64,000 bases of DNA. Origin: Flavobacterium johnsoniae UW101 (GTDB lineage: Bacteria; Bacteroidota; Bacteroidia; Flavobacteriales; Flavobacteriaceae). The stretch's first letter is position 1, and every line of letters starts with the position of its first letter. Below, piece by piece: positions 6,124 to 14,022 of this stretch. The DNA lies in assembly GCF_000016645.1 (NCBI RefSeq), contig NC_009441.1, positions 4,030,001-4,094,000 on the forward strand, written 5' to 3'. The notes beneath the pieces are model-generated. The model saw nothing but the letters and a program-made list of their open reading frames with translations, ran no database searches and was not told the origin of the DNA. The position numbers were made by a program, and so were the translations under genes.

Positions 6124-8943
6124 CTATTTCTTCAAAATTCCTGTTTTTAATCCTTTGGCGAAAGCCGATAAAACAACTTCATCTGCACTTTCTTCTTTTT
6201 GAATTATGATTTGCGCATAACCATTAAAAAGTTTTCTTTTCCAGGATTCTGCGGGTGTTATAACTTGTATAATTCCGGGATCTATATTCAGCACGTCCCA
6301 GTCTTTTATTTTTTGCAAAGGCGTTGCTGCAATATGAATCGTGTTTTTTCCTTCTTTTAAAATACTGGAGTCTAAAATATATTTTTGAGAATCTTCTGAA
6401 CTTGGATTTATTTTATTTCCGTTGATGAAAACTACTGCCTCCACTCCTATTTTTTTATAAAAGAAGCTCACCTTATTTAAAGCTGAATTATTTTTTAAGT
6501 CAAATTCTCCTTTATAAACATAAGACGGTGCCTGATTTTTATAATCACGGTCTCTAAAGGCTGTTTTCCAATCATTTTCAGGATAATTTTGAAATTCCTG
6601 AGGCAAATCAGCCGTCAATCCTTTTTGCTCCTGAAAATTCGTTATTTGAACTAACGAAACAGCATCGATAAACTGGTCTTTTTCTAAAGAAGCCGGGTCG
6701 CCGTTTCCTACTCCTAAAATCTTTCCTCCTTTTATAGAAAAGGTAATTTCCTCATTTGAAGTTGGAATATGCAATCCGTTTTTATCGGTAACTTCTGCCG
6801 TTACAACCAAAACTTTAGAATTTGGAATGTTTTCTTTATCTATAGATAGTTTTATGTTTTGAGCCTTTTCGGTCGTTTTCTGGATTTCTGTTAATACTTT
6901 TTTGCCGTTTTTGTATCCAATGGCTTCCAGAGTTCCGGGCATATATTTTACTTTCCATTCTAAATGGCTGTTTAGCTCCATTTTCTTCTTGCCGAGACTT
7001 TTCTTATTTAGAAAAAGTTGTACTTCATCGCAATTCGAATGCACCCATACATCCATTTCTTTTCCTTCCATGCCGCTCCAGTTCCAGTGCGGCATAATAT
7101 GCAGAACTGGCTGCGTTCCCCACCACGATTTTAAATAAAACACATTGTCTTTTGGGAAACCGCATACATCCATCATTCCGAAATATGAAGTTACCGAAGG
7201 CCAGCCATACGGAGTTGGTTCTCCGCGATAATCAAAACCTGTCCAAATAAACATTCCGGCCAGATACGGTCTTTCGGCATAAAACTTCCAGCCTTCTTCA
7301 ATACTGTAAAAAGTGGGACGCGGTTTGCGATCATAAGCACTTTGGTAATGTTTGGCATCATCTGTAAAATAAATACCGCGTGTTGCAAAAGTCGAACCTT
7401 CTTCAGTTCCCATTCCGGGTTGGTTTTTAAACTGATTTCTATGCGCATCAATATCGCCGTTACCAAGATAATTATACCCCATGATTTCTACTACAGACGA
7501 AATGCCGCTTTTAAATCCGCTGCTGATTCCAACAGTTACAGGTCTTGTCGGATCGATGCTTTTTGCAAAATCCTGCATTACATTCGTCACGCGTTCGCCC
7601 ACAATATTGCCTTCAATATTCCATTCTTCATTTCCAACCGACCAGCAAAAAATACTCGGATGGTTTCGGTCGCGCTCCATCATTCGTTTTAAATCATTCA
7701 AATGATAGTCGTTAATTCCCATTAAACGTGTTTCATTAATTACCAGCATTCCAAGTTCATCACAAGCTTTCAGCAGTTCTGGTGTTGGCGGATGATGCGA
7801 ACAGCGATACGCATTCGAACCCATTTCTTTTAACTTTTTAATTCGGTAATACTGAATTTCATCTGGAAGCGCTGTTCCAATTCCCGCATGATCCTGATGA
7901 TTGTTGGTTCCTTTTAATTTTACAGGTTTTCCGTTTAAAAAAAATCCTTTTTCCGAATCAAACTTAATGGTTCTGATTCCAAAAGACGTTTCATAATTGT
8001 CGATTATTTTTTCGTTTTGCTTAATCTGAGTTACTAAACGATACAGATTTGGAGAATCAATATCCCACAAAAGCGGGTTATTTACTTGTAATTTTGAAGT
8101 ATACTTGTCTGTTTTATAAAATTCCGGAGCATTTACATTTTCAGATACACCTGCAATCTGTTGGTTTGAAGCATCAAAAACAGTCTGAATAATTTCAACA
8201 GAACCTTTATAATTTCCTTTGTTTTCAATAGAAACTTCGGCAGTTATTTCGGCAGTAGTATTTGTAATTTCTGAGGTTATATAAGTTCCGTTTGCGGCAA
8301 CATGAATTGGGTTTGTTTTCTGCAGATAAACATGTCTGTAAATTCCGGCTCCTTCATAAAACCAGCCTTCTTCCATCGAAGCATCGGCACGAACTACAAT
8401 CGTATTTTCGCCTCCATAATTTACATAAGCTGATACATCATATTCAAAACCATTGTATCCGCTTTGTTCTGTTCCCAGATAATAGCCGTTAAAAAAAACT
8501 TTCGAATTTCTAAAAACACCATCAAATTTTATTGAAATAATTTTGCCCTTATCGGTTTCAGGAATAGTGATTTTTTTTCGGTACCAACCAATGCTTTTCT
8601 CCGGAAAACCTTTTCCAGACGTTTTAAATCCGTGGCTGAAACTGCCGCTTTCACTAAACTCTTGTTCAACAGCCCAATCGTGAGGCAGATCTAATTTTCG
8701 CCACGCGCGGTCATCAAAATCTTTTGCCGCCGGGCCGTCGCCAAATCCGGTTTTGGTTAAATATGAAAAATAGCCTTCTGCATGTTTAAAATCTTTTTCT
8801 GTATCATATAAATGACCAAATGAAAAACGCCAGTCGTTATCAATCAATATCAATTCCCTTTCTGATTTGTTTTGGGCCAAAGCCAGAACGGAAACCAAAA
8901 ATAGGATACACAGAAAAATTCTTTTTACGTAAAAAATTTTCAT
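6124..8943 (-). CDS. Glycoside hydrolase family 2 beta-galactosidase-like enzyme, secreted
   Basis: The frame extends to a TTG at 9099, but the ATG at 8943 opens directly with a signal peptide (MKIFYVKRIFLCILFLVSVLALAQ region), so a 939-residue precursor is chosen. Domain order fits GH2: sugar-binding jelly roll (about 25-215), immunoglobulin-like domain (215-325), TIM barrel (325-610), then Bacteroidota-type C-terminal Ig/DUF4982-like and galactose-binding-like regions. The acid/base Glu is in WSVGNEEWN (about residue 439) and the probable nucleophile is in MGTEEGSTFATRG (about 514). It should remove terminal beta-galactosyl or related residues in the periplasm. No SusC/SusD pair is near. 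Exact sugar specificity cannot be read. Confidence 0.88.
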   Translation of the reverse strand: MKIFYVKRIFLCILFLVSVLALAQNKSERELILIDNDWRFSFGHLYDTEKDFKHAEGYFSYLTKTGFGDGPAAKDFDDRAWRKLDLPHDWAVEQEFSESGSFSHGFKTSGKGFPEKSIGWYRKKITIPETDKGKIISIKFDGVFRNSKVFFNGYYLGTEQSGYNGFEYDVSAYVNYGGENTIVVRADASMEEGWFYEGAGIYRHVYLQKTNPIHVAANGTYITSEITNTTAEITAEVSIENKGNYKGSVEIIQTVFDASNQQIAGVSENVNAPEFYKTDKYTSKLQVNNPLLWDIDSPNLYRLVTQIKQNEKIIDNYETSFGIRTIKFDSEKGFFLNGKPVKLKGTNNHQDHAGIGTALPDEIQYYRIKKLKEMGSNAYRCSHHPPTPELLKACDELGMLVINETRLMGINDYHLNDLKRMMERDRNHPSIFCWSVGNEEWNIEGNIVGERVTNVMQDFAKSIDPTRPVTVGISSGFKSGISSVVEIMGYNYLGNGDIDAHRNQFKNQPGMGTEEGSTFATRGIYFTDDAKHYQSAYDRKPRPTFYSIEEGWKFYAERPYLAGMFIWTGFDYRGEPTPYGWPSVTSYFGMMDVCGFPKDNVFYLKSWWGTQPVLHIMPHWNWSGMEGKEMDVWVHSNCDEVQLFLNKKSLGKKKMELNSHLEWKVKYMPGTLEAIGYKNGKKVLTEIQKTTEKAQNIKLSIDKENIPNSKVLVVTAEVTDKNGLHIPTSNEEITFSIKGGKILGVGNGDPASLEKDQFIDAVSLVQITNFQEQKGLTADLPQEFQNYPENDWKTAFRDRDYKNQAPSYVYKGEFDLKNNSALNKVSFFYKKIGVEAVVFINGNKINPSSEDSQKYILDSSILKEGKNTIHIAATPLQKIKDWDVLNIDPGIIQVITPAESWKRKLFNGYAQIIIQKEESADEVVLSAFAKGLKTGILKK

Positions 8944-9152
8944 AAAAACAGGGTTAGGTAAGTTAGAACGATAAAAATAGAGTATTAAACTGGTTTGTTT
9001 TAATAGTATTTTATCAAAAACTGCACAATAACTTCCTATACCCCTTCTAAAAACGGACTTCAAAAAATTTAGAATCATTCTATTGGCTATACTTTTCAAA
9101 ATAATTTTGATTTGATGTAATTTTATATAAAAATTTAAAAAACAGAGATTAT

Positions 9153-9539
9153 ATGAGTGTTATTAAAGATGAAAAAAAGCTTCTTAGCACCATTAAACGT
9201 ATCGATGAAAAGATCGATAAGAATAATGATCAAAAGATAATGGCCTTTTTTGAATCTCTTGGATTAACAGAAAGAGAGGACGTTCCCCAGAATTTTCTGG
9301 ATTGGGATACGATTCTTATTGTCGTACCCGACCGCCACATTTCGCATGAATTAAAATATTATAAATTCTCTATATCAAGACTTTTCTTTGTAACAAATCC
9401 GTATGCTGATAAAATTCACATCTACGATTTTGACGAATGGAAAAGTGTTACCCGAAATAAAACCCAGTTTCAGATTAGAGAAATAATGAAAACGAATTTT
9501 GGCGGCGTAAAGAAAATTACATCTGCAGAAAACAATTAA
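9153..9539 (+). CDS. Hypothetical cytoplasmic protein, 128 residues
   Basis: No family recognised. The protein has a charged N-terminus with alternating Lys/Asp (residues 5-30, likely helical), then a compact alpha/beta-looking part with WDTILIVVPD and a repeated aromatic pattern. No signal peptide, membrane helix or metal motif is seen. It ends 19 bases before the ChrB/AraC fusion gene on the same strand, so they are probably co-transcribed. It is therefore a candidate accessory factor of that regulator. Confidence 0.65.
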   Translation: MSVIKDEKKLLSTIKRIDEKIDKNNDQKIMAFFESLGLTEREDVPQNFLDWDTILIVVPDRHISHELKYYKFSISRLFFVTNPYADKIHIYDFDEWKSVTRNKTQFQIREIMKTNFGGVKKITSAENN

Positions 9540-9558
9540 TTCTAAGTTTTCATAAAAA

Positions 9559-10425
9559 ATGAAATGGATCACACGCGAAAGACCTAAAATTGATCGAATA
9601 GCCTGTCCGTGGCTTATCAAAAACTTTGTCGACGCTGATGCAGAATTTATTTACGTTCCTTTTAATGAAGTTCTAGAGAAAGCAAAAAAGTTAGATGCAA
9701 TTCCGTTTGATATTCCGGAAGTAGAATTTACACATTATAATGAAGAATGTACTTTTGACTACATTATAAAAAAATATCAAATTGCCGATCCGGCGGTTTT
9801 AATTATGGCAAAAATTGTTCGCGGCGCCGATACGGACCGCCACGATCTTGCCAAAGAAGCTGCCGGGCTCTGGGCAATTTCTGCCGGACTTTCGTATAAT
9901 ATTACAAACGATACCGAATTATTAGAAACCGGACTAAAACTTTATGATGCTTTGTACAGCTGGGCAAAACATTTGTATAAGCAAAATCATCTGCAAAACA
10001 GCCCGTTCGAAAATTTACTTCATGAAGTATATAAGAAGTTTTTAATCGAAAAGAAAACAACTCAAAAAACACCTTTATGGGTTAAAGAATTAAAAAACAT
10101 AATTCAGGATCAAATTGATGCACAGTTTACTTTTGATTTAAAGAAAATTTCAAGTGATTTAGAGTTAAACCCTTCTTATTTATCAAGAGAGTTTTCTAAA
10201 TATTTTGAAGATTTAAATTTTGGCGAATATGTGCGAAAACTGCGAATTGAAAAAGCAATCAATCTAATTCAAAATTCAAATTATACCTTAACCGAAATTG
10301 CGTACATGACAGGCTTTTCAGATCAAAGTCATTTTACCAGAATATTTAAGCTTCAAACAGGAAAAAACCCTTCTTCATATAGAAAAAATGCGCTGAAAAG
10401 TAATTCAGATACAAAAGGTAAATAG
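9559..10425 (+). CDS. ChrB C-terminal domain fused to an AraC-type DNA-binding domain
   Basis: A 288-residue two-domain protein. Residues 1-145 match the chromate-resistance ChrB C-terminal domain: start KWITRERPKIDRIACPWLI, then VEFTHYNEECTFDYII, KIVRGADTDRH and a final helical part. Residues about 180-285 are a complete AraC double helix-turn-helix (SSDLELNPSYLSREFSKYF and EIAYMTGFSDQSHFTRIFK). ChrB proteins sense chromate and control chrA; here the sensing-like domain drives an AraC output instead of the usual ChrB N-terminal domain. No chrA is visible in the window. The domain calls are strong; chromate sensing is an inference. Confidence 0.85.
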   Translation: MKWITRERPKIDRIACPWLIKNFVDADAEFIYVPFNEVLEKAKKLDAIPFDIPEVEFTHYNEECTFDYIIKKYQIADPAVLIMAKIVRGADTDRHDLAKEAAGLWAISAGLSYNITNDTELLETGLKLYDALYSWAKHLYKQNHLQNSPFENLLHEVYKKFLIEKKTTQKTPLWVKELKNIIQDQIDAQFTFDLKKISSDLELNPSYLSREFSKYFEDLNFGEYVRKLRIEKAINLIQNSNYTLTEIAYMTGFSDQSHFTRIFKLQTGKNPSSYRKNALKSNSDTKGK

Positions 10426-10453
10426 CATTCTATTTCTAAATTGACATTGTTGA

Positions 10454-10461
10454 TAGTTTTG
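10454..10461 (+). promoter_or_regulatory. Candidate -7 element TAGTTTTG
   Basis: Matches TAnnTTTG, 22 bases upstream of the next gene start. It could give the 166-residue protein a promoter of its own. No -33 element at good spacing was seen. Confidence 0.35.
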
Positions 10462-10483
10462 TTTTTTAATTAACCAGACTATC

Positions 10484-10984
10484 ATGATTTCATTCAGACA
10501 CATTTTTGCAATCACTTTATTTTGTTTGAGTTTCAACTTGTTTTCTCAAACCACTTATCCAAAAATCACGGGATATTTTGGAATTCTTCATCCCATAGCC
10601 ACTTTTAATAGTGAACAAACAAGCGTAAATTTCAGGGATTATTATGCTGTAGGTTTTCCAACGGGGATTAATATTTGGAAAAATCAGAAAATAGGTTTTT
10701 CTTTTGAAGTTGTACCTAACATAAGAGTTCAGGGTAACAGTGATAAAGTAACTAATTTATTGTTCCATCCCGGCGTTTTAGTTGCTCTTGGAAACGGTTA
10801 CACTTTTGCAGGAAGAGCCGCTTTTGAAAGCAGCGGCAGATACGGCATAACTCCCGTTATCAATAAAACGATTCTAAAAAGCGATAATTGCAGTTACTTC
10901 GCCGCTATTCCTTTTCCTATTCGTTTTGGCAACGATCATCCTGCCTCTTTTACAGTTGGTTTTCAATTCGGAATTGCTTTTTAA
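10484..10984 (+). CDS. Exported hypothetical protein, outer-membrane-like
   Basis: A 166-residue protein with a signal peptide (MISFRHIFAITLFCLSFNLFSQ, cleavage near residue 22). The mature part is rich in alternating hydrophobic strands, Gly and aromatic residues, with a terminal Phe (GFQFGIAF), which suggests a small outer-membrane beta-barrel. I do not recognise the family. It follows the ChrB/AraC regulator by 58 bases on the same strand and may be its target. Confidence 0.65.
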   Translation: MISFRHIFAITLFCLSFNLFSQTTYPKITGYFGILHPIATFNSEQTSVNFRDYYAVGFPTGINIWKNQKIGFSFEVVPNIRVQGNSDKVTNLLFHPGVLVALGNGYTFAGRAAFESSGRYGITPVINKTILKSDNCSYFAAIPFPIRFGNDHPASFTVGFQFGIAF

Positions 10985-11057
10985 ATATCATGTTTTCAAA
11001 CTTTAGAAGAAACCTATATGATAGCTTTTGGGGAGGAAGCTGTTAATATATTAGATT

Positions 11058-11148
11058 TTTTTGTTTCAGGTTTCAAGTTTTCTGTAACTATCAATCTTTT
11101 TCAAAGTTTGAACTTTTACAAAGATATACCTGAAACCTGAAACAAAAA
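11058..11148. repeat. Inverted repeat with TTTGTTTCAGGTTTCA arms
   Basis: Left arm 11058-11075 and right arm 11131-11148 are an 18-bp perfect inverted repeat, between convergent genes. The word CCTGAAACCTGAAAC resembles a dispersed gap repeat of Flavobacterium. The right arm abuts the stop codon of the LprI-like gene and may double as its terminator. Confidence 0.6.
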
Positions 11149-11553
11149 TTACCCTTTATTTATAAGTTCTTTTACTCTTCCAAACACAAATTTTGCCTGT
11201 TCATCATAAATGATCATTTCAAAGTCTTGTGTTCCTTCAATAAAATTTCCTTCCTTTTTTGTATCTGAATATACTTTCTGAAAGAATTGATCTCGTTTTT
11301 TGAGCCATTCTAATTGTTCTTTCTTTAATTTAGATTGTTCTTTTGAACTTATCTTAGACTTAAGATTTTTATAAGACACATTTAGCAGACTATCTGACTG
11401 ATTGTAATACTCTAGGGCGCAGTTACGCATATTTTGACCTTTATTCAAACATTTTTGATAATCGGATTTCATTTTATAAACCGTTTCAAGTGTTTGTGAA
11501 TTACAGTACATTGAAGCCAAAACAAACACTAATAAGATTGATTTTTGCATCAT
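11149..11553 (-). CDS. LprI-like (DUF1311) exported protein
   Basis: A 134-residue protein with a signal peptide (cleavage near NSQ, residue 20) and the LprI/DUF1311 pattern: two conserved Cys (CLNKGQ and NCALEYYNQSDSLLN), then the helical KLKKEQLEWLKKRDQFFQKV. Family members include lysozyme-inhibitor-like lipoproteins and other periplasmic proteins; an inhibitor role is not shown here. Two ATGs lie side by side at the start (11553 and 11550). It stands alone between a repeat and the TlpA gene on the same strand. Confidence 0.75.
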   Translation of the reverse strand: MMQKSILLVFVLASMYCNSQTLETVYKMKSDYQKCLNKGQNMRNCALEYYNQSDSLLNVSYKNLKSKISSKEQSKLKKEQLEWLKKRDQFFQKVYSDTKKEGNFIEGTQDFEMIIYDEQAKFVFGRVKELINKG

Positions 11554-11630
11554 GATTTAATTTTTAAATGTGAAATTTACAAAGTTTTCTTTTCACCCGA
11601 AATTAAAATTAAGAAAAATCTGAAATAAAT

Positions 11631-12125
11631 TTATTGTATTGCAAGCAGACTATTAACCTTATCTTCTAACTCTTTTCCGTGAATATTTTTAGCTATAATA
11701 ATTCCGTTTTTGTCTACTAAAAAATTCAACGGAACAGATTGAAGCATATAATCACCTACAACCGGAGACTTCCAGTATTTTAAATCACTTACTTGTATCC
11801 ACGGTAATTTTCCTTTGGCAATTGCAGCTAACCACAAAGGCTTTTTAGTATCCATAGAAACGCTGTAAATAGAAAATTTATCAGGATAAGCTGCATATAA
11901 TTTTTGCAGTAAAGGCTGTTCTTTAATACATGGTCCGCACCATGAAGCCCAAAAATCGATCAAAGTCAAAGAACCTCTTAAAGACGAAAGCACCTCGTTG
12001 TTTCCTTTTGTATCAGGGAGATCAATTTCTGGCGCAATATCACCAATGTCAGTACCTACTACCTGCGCTTTTGAACTGGTAATTACACAACATAAAAATC
12101 CTAAAACAAGTAATGTTTTTTTCAT
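11631..12125 (-). CDS. TlpA/ResA-type thiol-disulfide oxidoreductase
   Basis: A 164-residue periplasmic thioredoxin-fold protein: signal peptide (residues 1-20), the DFWASWCGPC active site with Cys63 and Cys66, and the cis-Pro region VPLNFLVDKNGIIIAKNIHG. Such proteins reduce disulfides in c-type cytochrome maturation or other exported proteins. A -7 element TATATTTG at 12174-12181 precedes it. No cytochrome genes lie nearby, so the partner is unknown. The family call is secure. Confidence 0.88.
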   Translation of the reverse strand: MKKTLLVLGFLCCVITSSKAQVVGTDIGDIAPEIDLPDTKGNNEVLSSLRGSLTLIDFWASWCGPCIKEQPLLQKLYAAYPDKFSIYSVSMDTKKPLWLAAIAKGKLPWIQVSDLKYWKSPVVGDYMLQSVPLNFLVDKNGIIIAKNIHGKELEDKVNSLLAIQ

Positions 12126-12173
12126 AATTTATTAAGTTTAATTTATTTGGGGATTATTAAATTATAACGTTCA

Positions 12174-12181
12174 CAAATATA
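12174..12181 (-). promoter_or_regulatory. -7 promoter element TATATTTG of the TlpA gene
   Basis: Exact TAnnTTTG on the - strand, 48 bases upstream of the ATG at 12125. Confidence 0.5.
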
Positions 12182-12266
12182 AATTTCTTCATTAAATATT
12201 CCATCTTTTTGCTCCATGATTCTCTCCTCTGTCATAAAATTATGCTAAAAACATTTTGCTTAATTG

Positions 12267-12290
12267 ATATATCGGGAAAAGTCGATATAT
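12267..12290. promoter_or_regulatory. Probable ArsR operator ATATATCG-N8-CGATATAT
   Basis: A perfect 8+8 bp inverted repeat with an 8-base spacer immediately before the ArsR gene. The right half overlaps the -7 element TATATTTG (12286-12293), the arrangement expected of an autoregulated ArsR-family repressor. Confidence 0.7.
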
Positions 12291-12293
12291 TTG
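12286..12293 (+). promoter_or_regulatory. -7 promoter element TATATTTG directly before the ArsR start
   Basis: Exact TAnnTTTG ending four bases before the ATG at 12298. The transcript is expected to be leaderless or nearly so. Confidence 0.6.
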
Positions 12294-12297
12294 CATC

Positions 12298-12600
12298 ATG
12301 GAAAATATAGAAATTTTTAAGGCACTCTCTAACAAGTCCAGACTTCAAATGCTGGAATGGCTGAAGGAACCCGAAATAAACTTTCCCGGCCAGCTCGAAC
12401 ACGGCGGATTTGAACACGGAGTATGTGTGGGTCAAATTCAAGCTAAGGCAGGTTTGACACAATCTACAGTATCTGAATACTTGTCTATTTTACAACGCGC
12501 CGGTTTTATCGAAGCCAAACGTGTTGGACAATGGACTTATTATAAACGTAACGAAGGTGCCTTTGAAGCACTCAGTAAATTAATTCAATCTAATTTGTAA
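12298..12600 (+). CDS. ArsR-family winged-helix repressor
   Basis: A 100-residue regulator. The N-terminal FKALSNKSRLQMLEWLKEP and the recognition region KAGLTQSTVSEYLSILQRAGFIEAKRVGQWTYYKR are typical ArsR winged-helix features. A segment with HGGFEHGVCVGQ carries two His and one Cys that could bind a ligand or react with electrophiles. It is followed after 6 bases by an old yellow enzyme, and a palindrome overlaps its own promoter. This pairing resembles electrophile-responsive control of flavin reductases such as NemA, although NemR itself is a TetR protein. Ligand unknown. Confidence 0.88.
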   Translation: MENIEIFKALSNKSRLQMLEWLKEPEINFPGQLEHGGFEHGVCVGQIQAKAGLTQSTVSEYLSILQRAGFIEAKRVGQWTYYKRNEGAFEALSKLIQSNL

Positions 12601-12606
12601 ATTACT

Positions 12607-13713
12607 ATGAGCACAAACAACCTGTTTTCTCCGTTTAACCTAAAAACGTTAAACTTAAAAAACCGAATCGTAATGGCGCCTATGACGCGCTCATTTTCTC
12701 CAAACGGAGTTCCAACTGATGATGTAGCAGCTTACTACCAAAAAAGAGCTGAAGGTGAAGTTGGTTTAATATTATCTGAAGGAACTGTTATCGACAGAAA
12801 ATCATCATCTAATGATGCAAATGTTCCTCATTTTTATGGCGATCTAGCTTTAAACGGCTGGAAAAAAGTTATTGACGAAGTTCATGCCGCCGGCGGAAAA
12901 ATGGGCCCGCAGATCTGGCATATGGGAATTATGGACAACCATCATTCCGGCTGGGTTCCTCCTGTTCCATTTGAAGGTCCGTCTGGATTAAACCGTCCTG
13001 ATTTTAGAAACGGAATTGCAATGTCTGAAAAAGATATTGAAGACACGATTCTTGCTTTTGGTAAAGCTGCTGCCGATGCTAAAAGACTTGGTTTTGATAC
13101 TATCGAAATTCACGGTGCGCACGGTTATTTAATTGATCAGTTTTTTAGAGCCGAAACGAATTTACGTGAAGACATTTATGGCGGAAAAACACTGCCGGAA
13201 CGTAATCGTTTTGCTATTGAGGTTATAAAAGAAATCAGAAAACAAGTAGGAAATGATTTTGCTGTAATCATGCGTTTTTCTCAATTTAAACCTTCTGATT
13301 ACAATTATAAACTGGCTAAAAATCCGCAGGAATTAGAAGCTTGGCTTACTCCTCTTGTTGATGCCGGAGTTGATATTATTCACGCTTCGCAGCGTCGTTT
13401 CTGGGAACCTGAATTTGAAGGATCTGATTTAAACTTTGCGGGATGGGCTAAAAAAGTAACCGGAGCGCCAACTATTACAGTAGGTTCTGTTGGTCTATCT
13501 GGTGATTTCTTTGGTGCTTTTGCCGGAGAAAGTTCTGAGCCGACTTCTTTAGATGAATTAAACAGACGTTTCGACAGAGGCGATTTTGATTTAGTTGCCG
13601 TAGGAAGACCTCTTTTATCTGATCCTAACTGGGTTGCTAAAATTAAAGCAGGAAAAACAGATCAGTTAAAAGGTTTCAGTAAAGAAGCTTTAGGAGCTTT
13701 AGTTTTAGAATAA
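12607..13713 (+). CDS. Old yellow enzyme (NADH:flavin oxidoreductase, NemA-like)
   Basis: A 368-residue FMN-dependent TIM-barrel reductase. It begins LFSPFNLKTLNLKNRIVMAPMTRS and carries IEIHGAHGYLIDQFF, followed by TNLREDIYGG, and the late motif DLVAVGRPLLSDPNW. Old yellow enzymes reduce alpha,beta-unsaturated carbonyls, quinones or nitro compounds with NAD(P)H. It is probably co-transcribed with the ArsR repressor 6 bases upstream, so expression is likely induced by a reactive compound. The usual second His of OYE position 2 could not be checked structurally. Cytoplasmic. Confidence 0.9.
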   Translation: MSTNNLFSPFNLKTLNLKNRIVMAPMTRSFSPNGVPTDDVAAYYQKRAEGEVGLILSEGTVIDRKSSSNDANVPHFYGDLALNGWKKVIDEVHAAGGKMGPQIWHMGIMDNHHSGWVPPVPFEGPSGLNRPDFRNGIAMSEKDIEDTILAFGKAAADAKRLGFDTIEIHGAHGYLIDQFFRAETNLREDIYGGKTLPERNRFAIEVIKEIRKQVGNDFAVIMRFSQFKPSDYNYKLAKNPQELEAWLTPLVDAGVDIIHASQRRFWEPEFEGSDLNFAGWAKKVTGAPTITVGSVGLSGDFFGAFAGESSEPTSLDELNRRFDRGDFDLVAVGRPLLSDPNWVAKIKAGKTDQLKGFSKEALGALVLE

Positions 13714-13723
13714 GTTTTTTAAA

Positions 13724-13771
13724 GGTTAAGAGTTACAAAGGTTCAAAGGAACAAAGGCTTTCTTTTTGAAC
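13724..13771. repeat. TTCAAAGGAACAAAG repeat
   Basis: Contains GTTACAAAGGTTCAAAGG and the nearby complement CTTTCTTTTTGAAC, a shorter member of the family at 1121-1187. It lies directly after the old yellow enzyme stop. Confidence 0.45.
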
Positions 13772-13783
13772 TAAATATACAAA

Positions 13784-13814
13784 AACTAACAAAACTGAAA
13801 TTCAATATTTTTAG
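13784..13814. repeat. Direct repeat copy 1 flanking the tyrS unit
   Basis: AACTAACAAAACTGAAATTC followed by AATATTTTTAG. A near copy (AACTAACAAAATTAAGAAATTC, then AATATTTTTAG) lies at 15407-15439 on the far side of tyrS. Both copies are next to TTCAAAG/GACAAAG repeats. Confidence 0.55.
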
Positions 13815-13898
13815 AAAAATTTTGGGGAACAAAGTTTTTTTTAAAACTTTAGGAGAATTGGTTTTTAGAATAATTTTAAAATTTATAATTAAAAAATT

Positions 13899-13906
13899 TA
13901 TCTTTG
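13899..13906 (+). promoter_or_regulatory. -7 promoter element TATCTTTG of the tyrS leader
   Basis: Exact TAnnTTTG five bases before the leader-peptide ATG at 13912. Transcription should begin at or beside the leader start codon, so the leader ORF would be translated from the very 5' end. No -33 TTG at the usual spacing was found. Confidence 0.6.
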
Positions 13907-13911
13907 CAGTC

Positions 13912-14022
13912 ATGAAATTTTTGAACAGCATATTACGCCTTCCTTTTTTCAGCACTTATTATTATGCAATAATATCTGCTCGGATAGGCTATGCATATAA
14001 TTCAACGTATTCACGACTGTAA
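13912..14022 (+). CDS. Tyr-rich leader peptide of tyrS (36 residues)
   Basis: A 36-codon ORF with ATG at 13912 and TAA at 14020-14022. Its peptide has six Tyr residues: Tyr16-17-18 as three consecutive TAT codons, then Tyr27, Tyr29 and Tyr33 (segments FFSTYYYAII and RIGYAYNSTY). It ends 27 bases before a strong terminator that abuts tyrS, and a promoter element lies just before its ATG. This is the architecture of a ribosome-mediated attenuation leader as in trp, his and phe operons: ribosome stalling at Tyr codons when charged tRNA-Tyr is scarce would permit readthrough. The longer in-frame opening upstream (from 13822) lacks such features. Confidence 0.75.
   Translation: MKFLNSILRLPFFSTYYYAIISARIGYAYNSTYSRL

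Noticed and set aside
7342..7705. Overlapping + strand open frames of 74-116 codons inside the GH2 gene
   Set aside because: They are antisense shadows of a strongly supported coding sequence with no family-like motifs.
8944..9099. Longer start of the GH2 enzyme
   Set aside because: The upstream opening starts with TTG and adds 52 residues before a perfect signal peptide, so the ATG at 8943 is preferred.
9559..10984. Full chromate-resistance operon
   Set aside because: No ChrA-like transporter or superoxide-dismutase-type companion is encoded here, so only a sensing-like locus is claimed.
13822..13911. Long in-frame extension upstream of the tyrS leader ATG
   Set aside because: The extra part has a very AT-rich, low-complexity reading and lies upstream of the promoter element; only the ORF from 13912 carries the Tyr codons.
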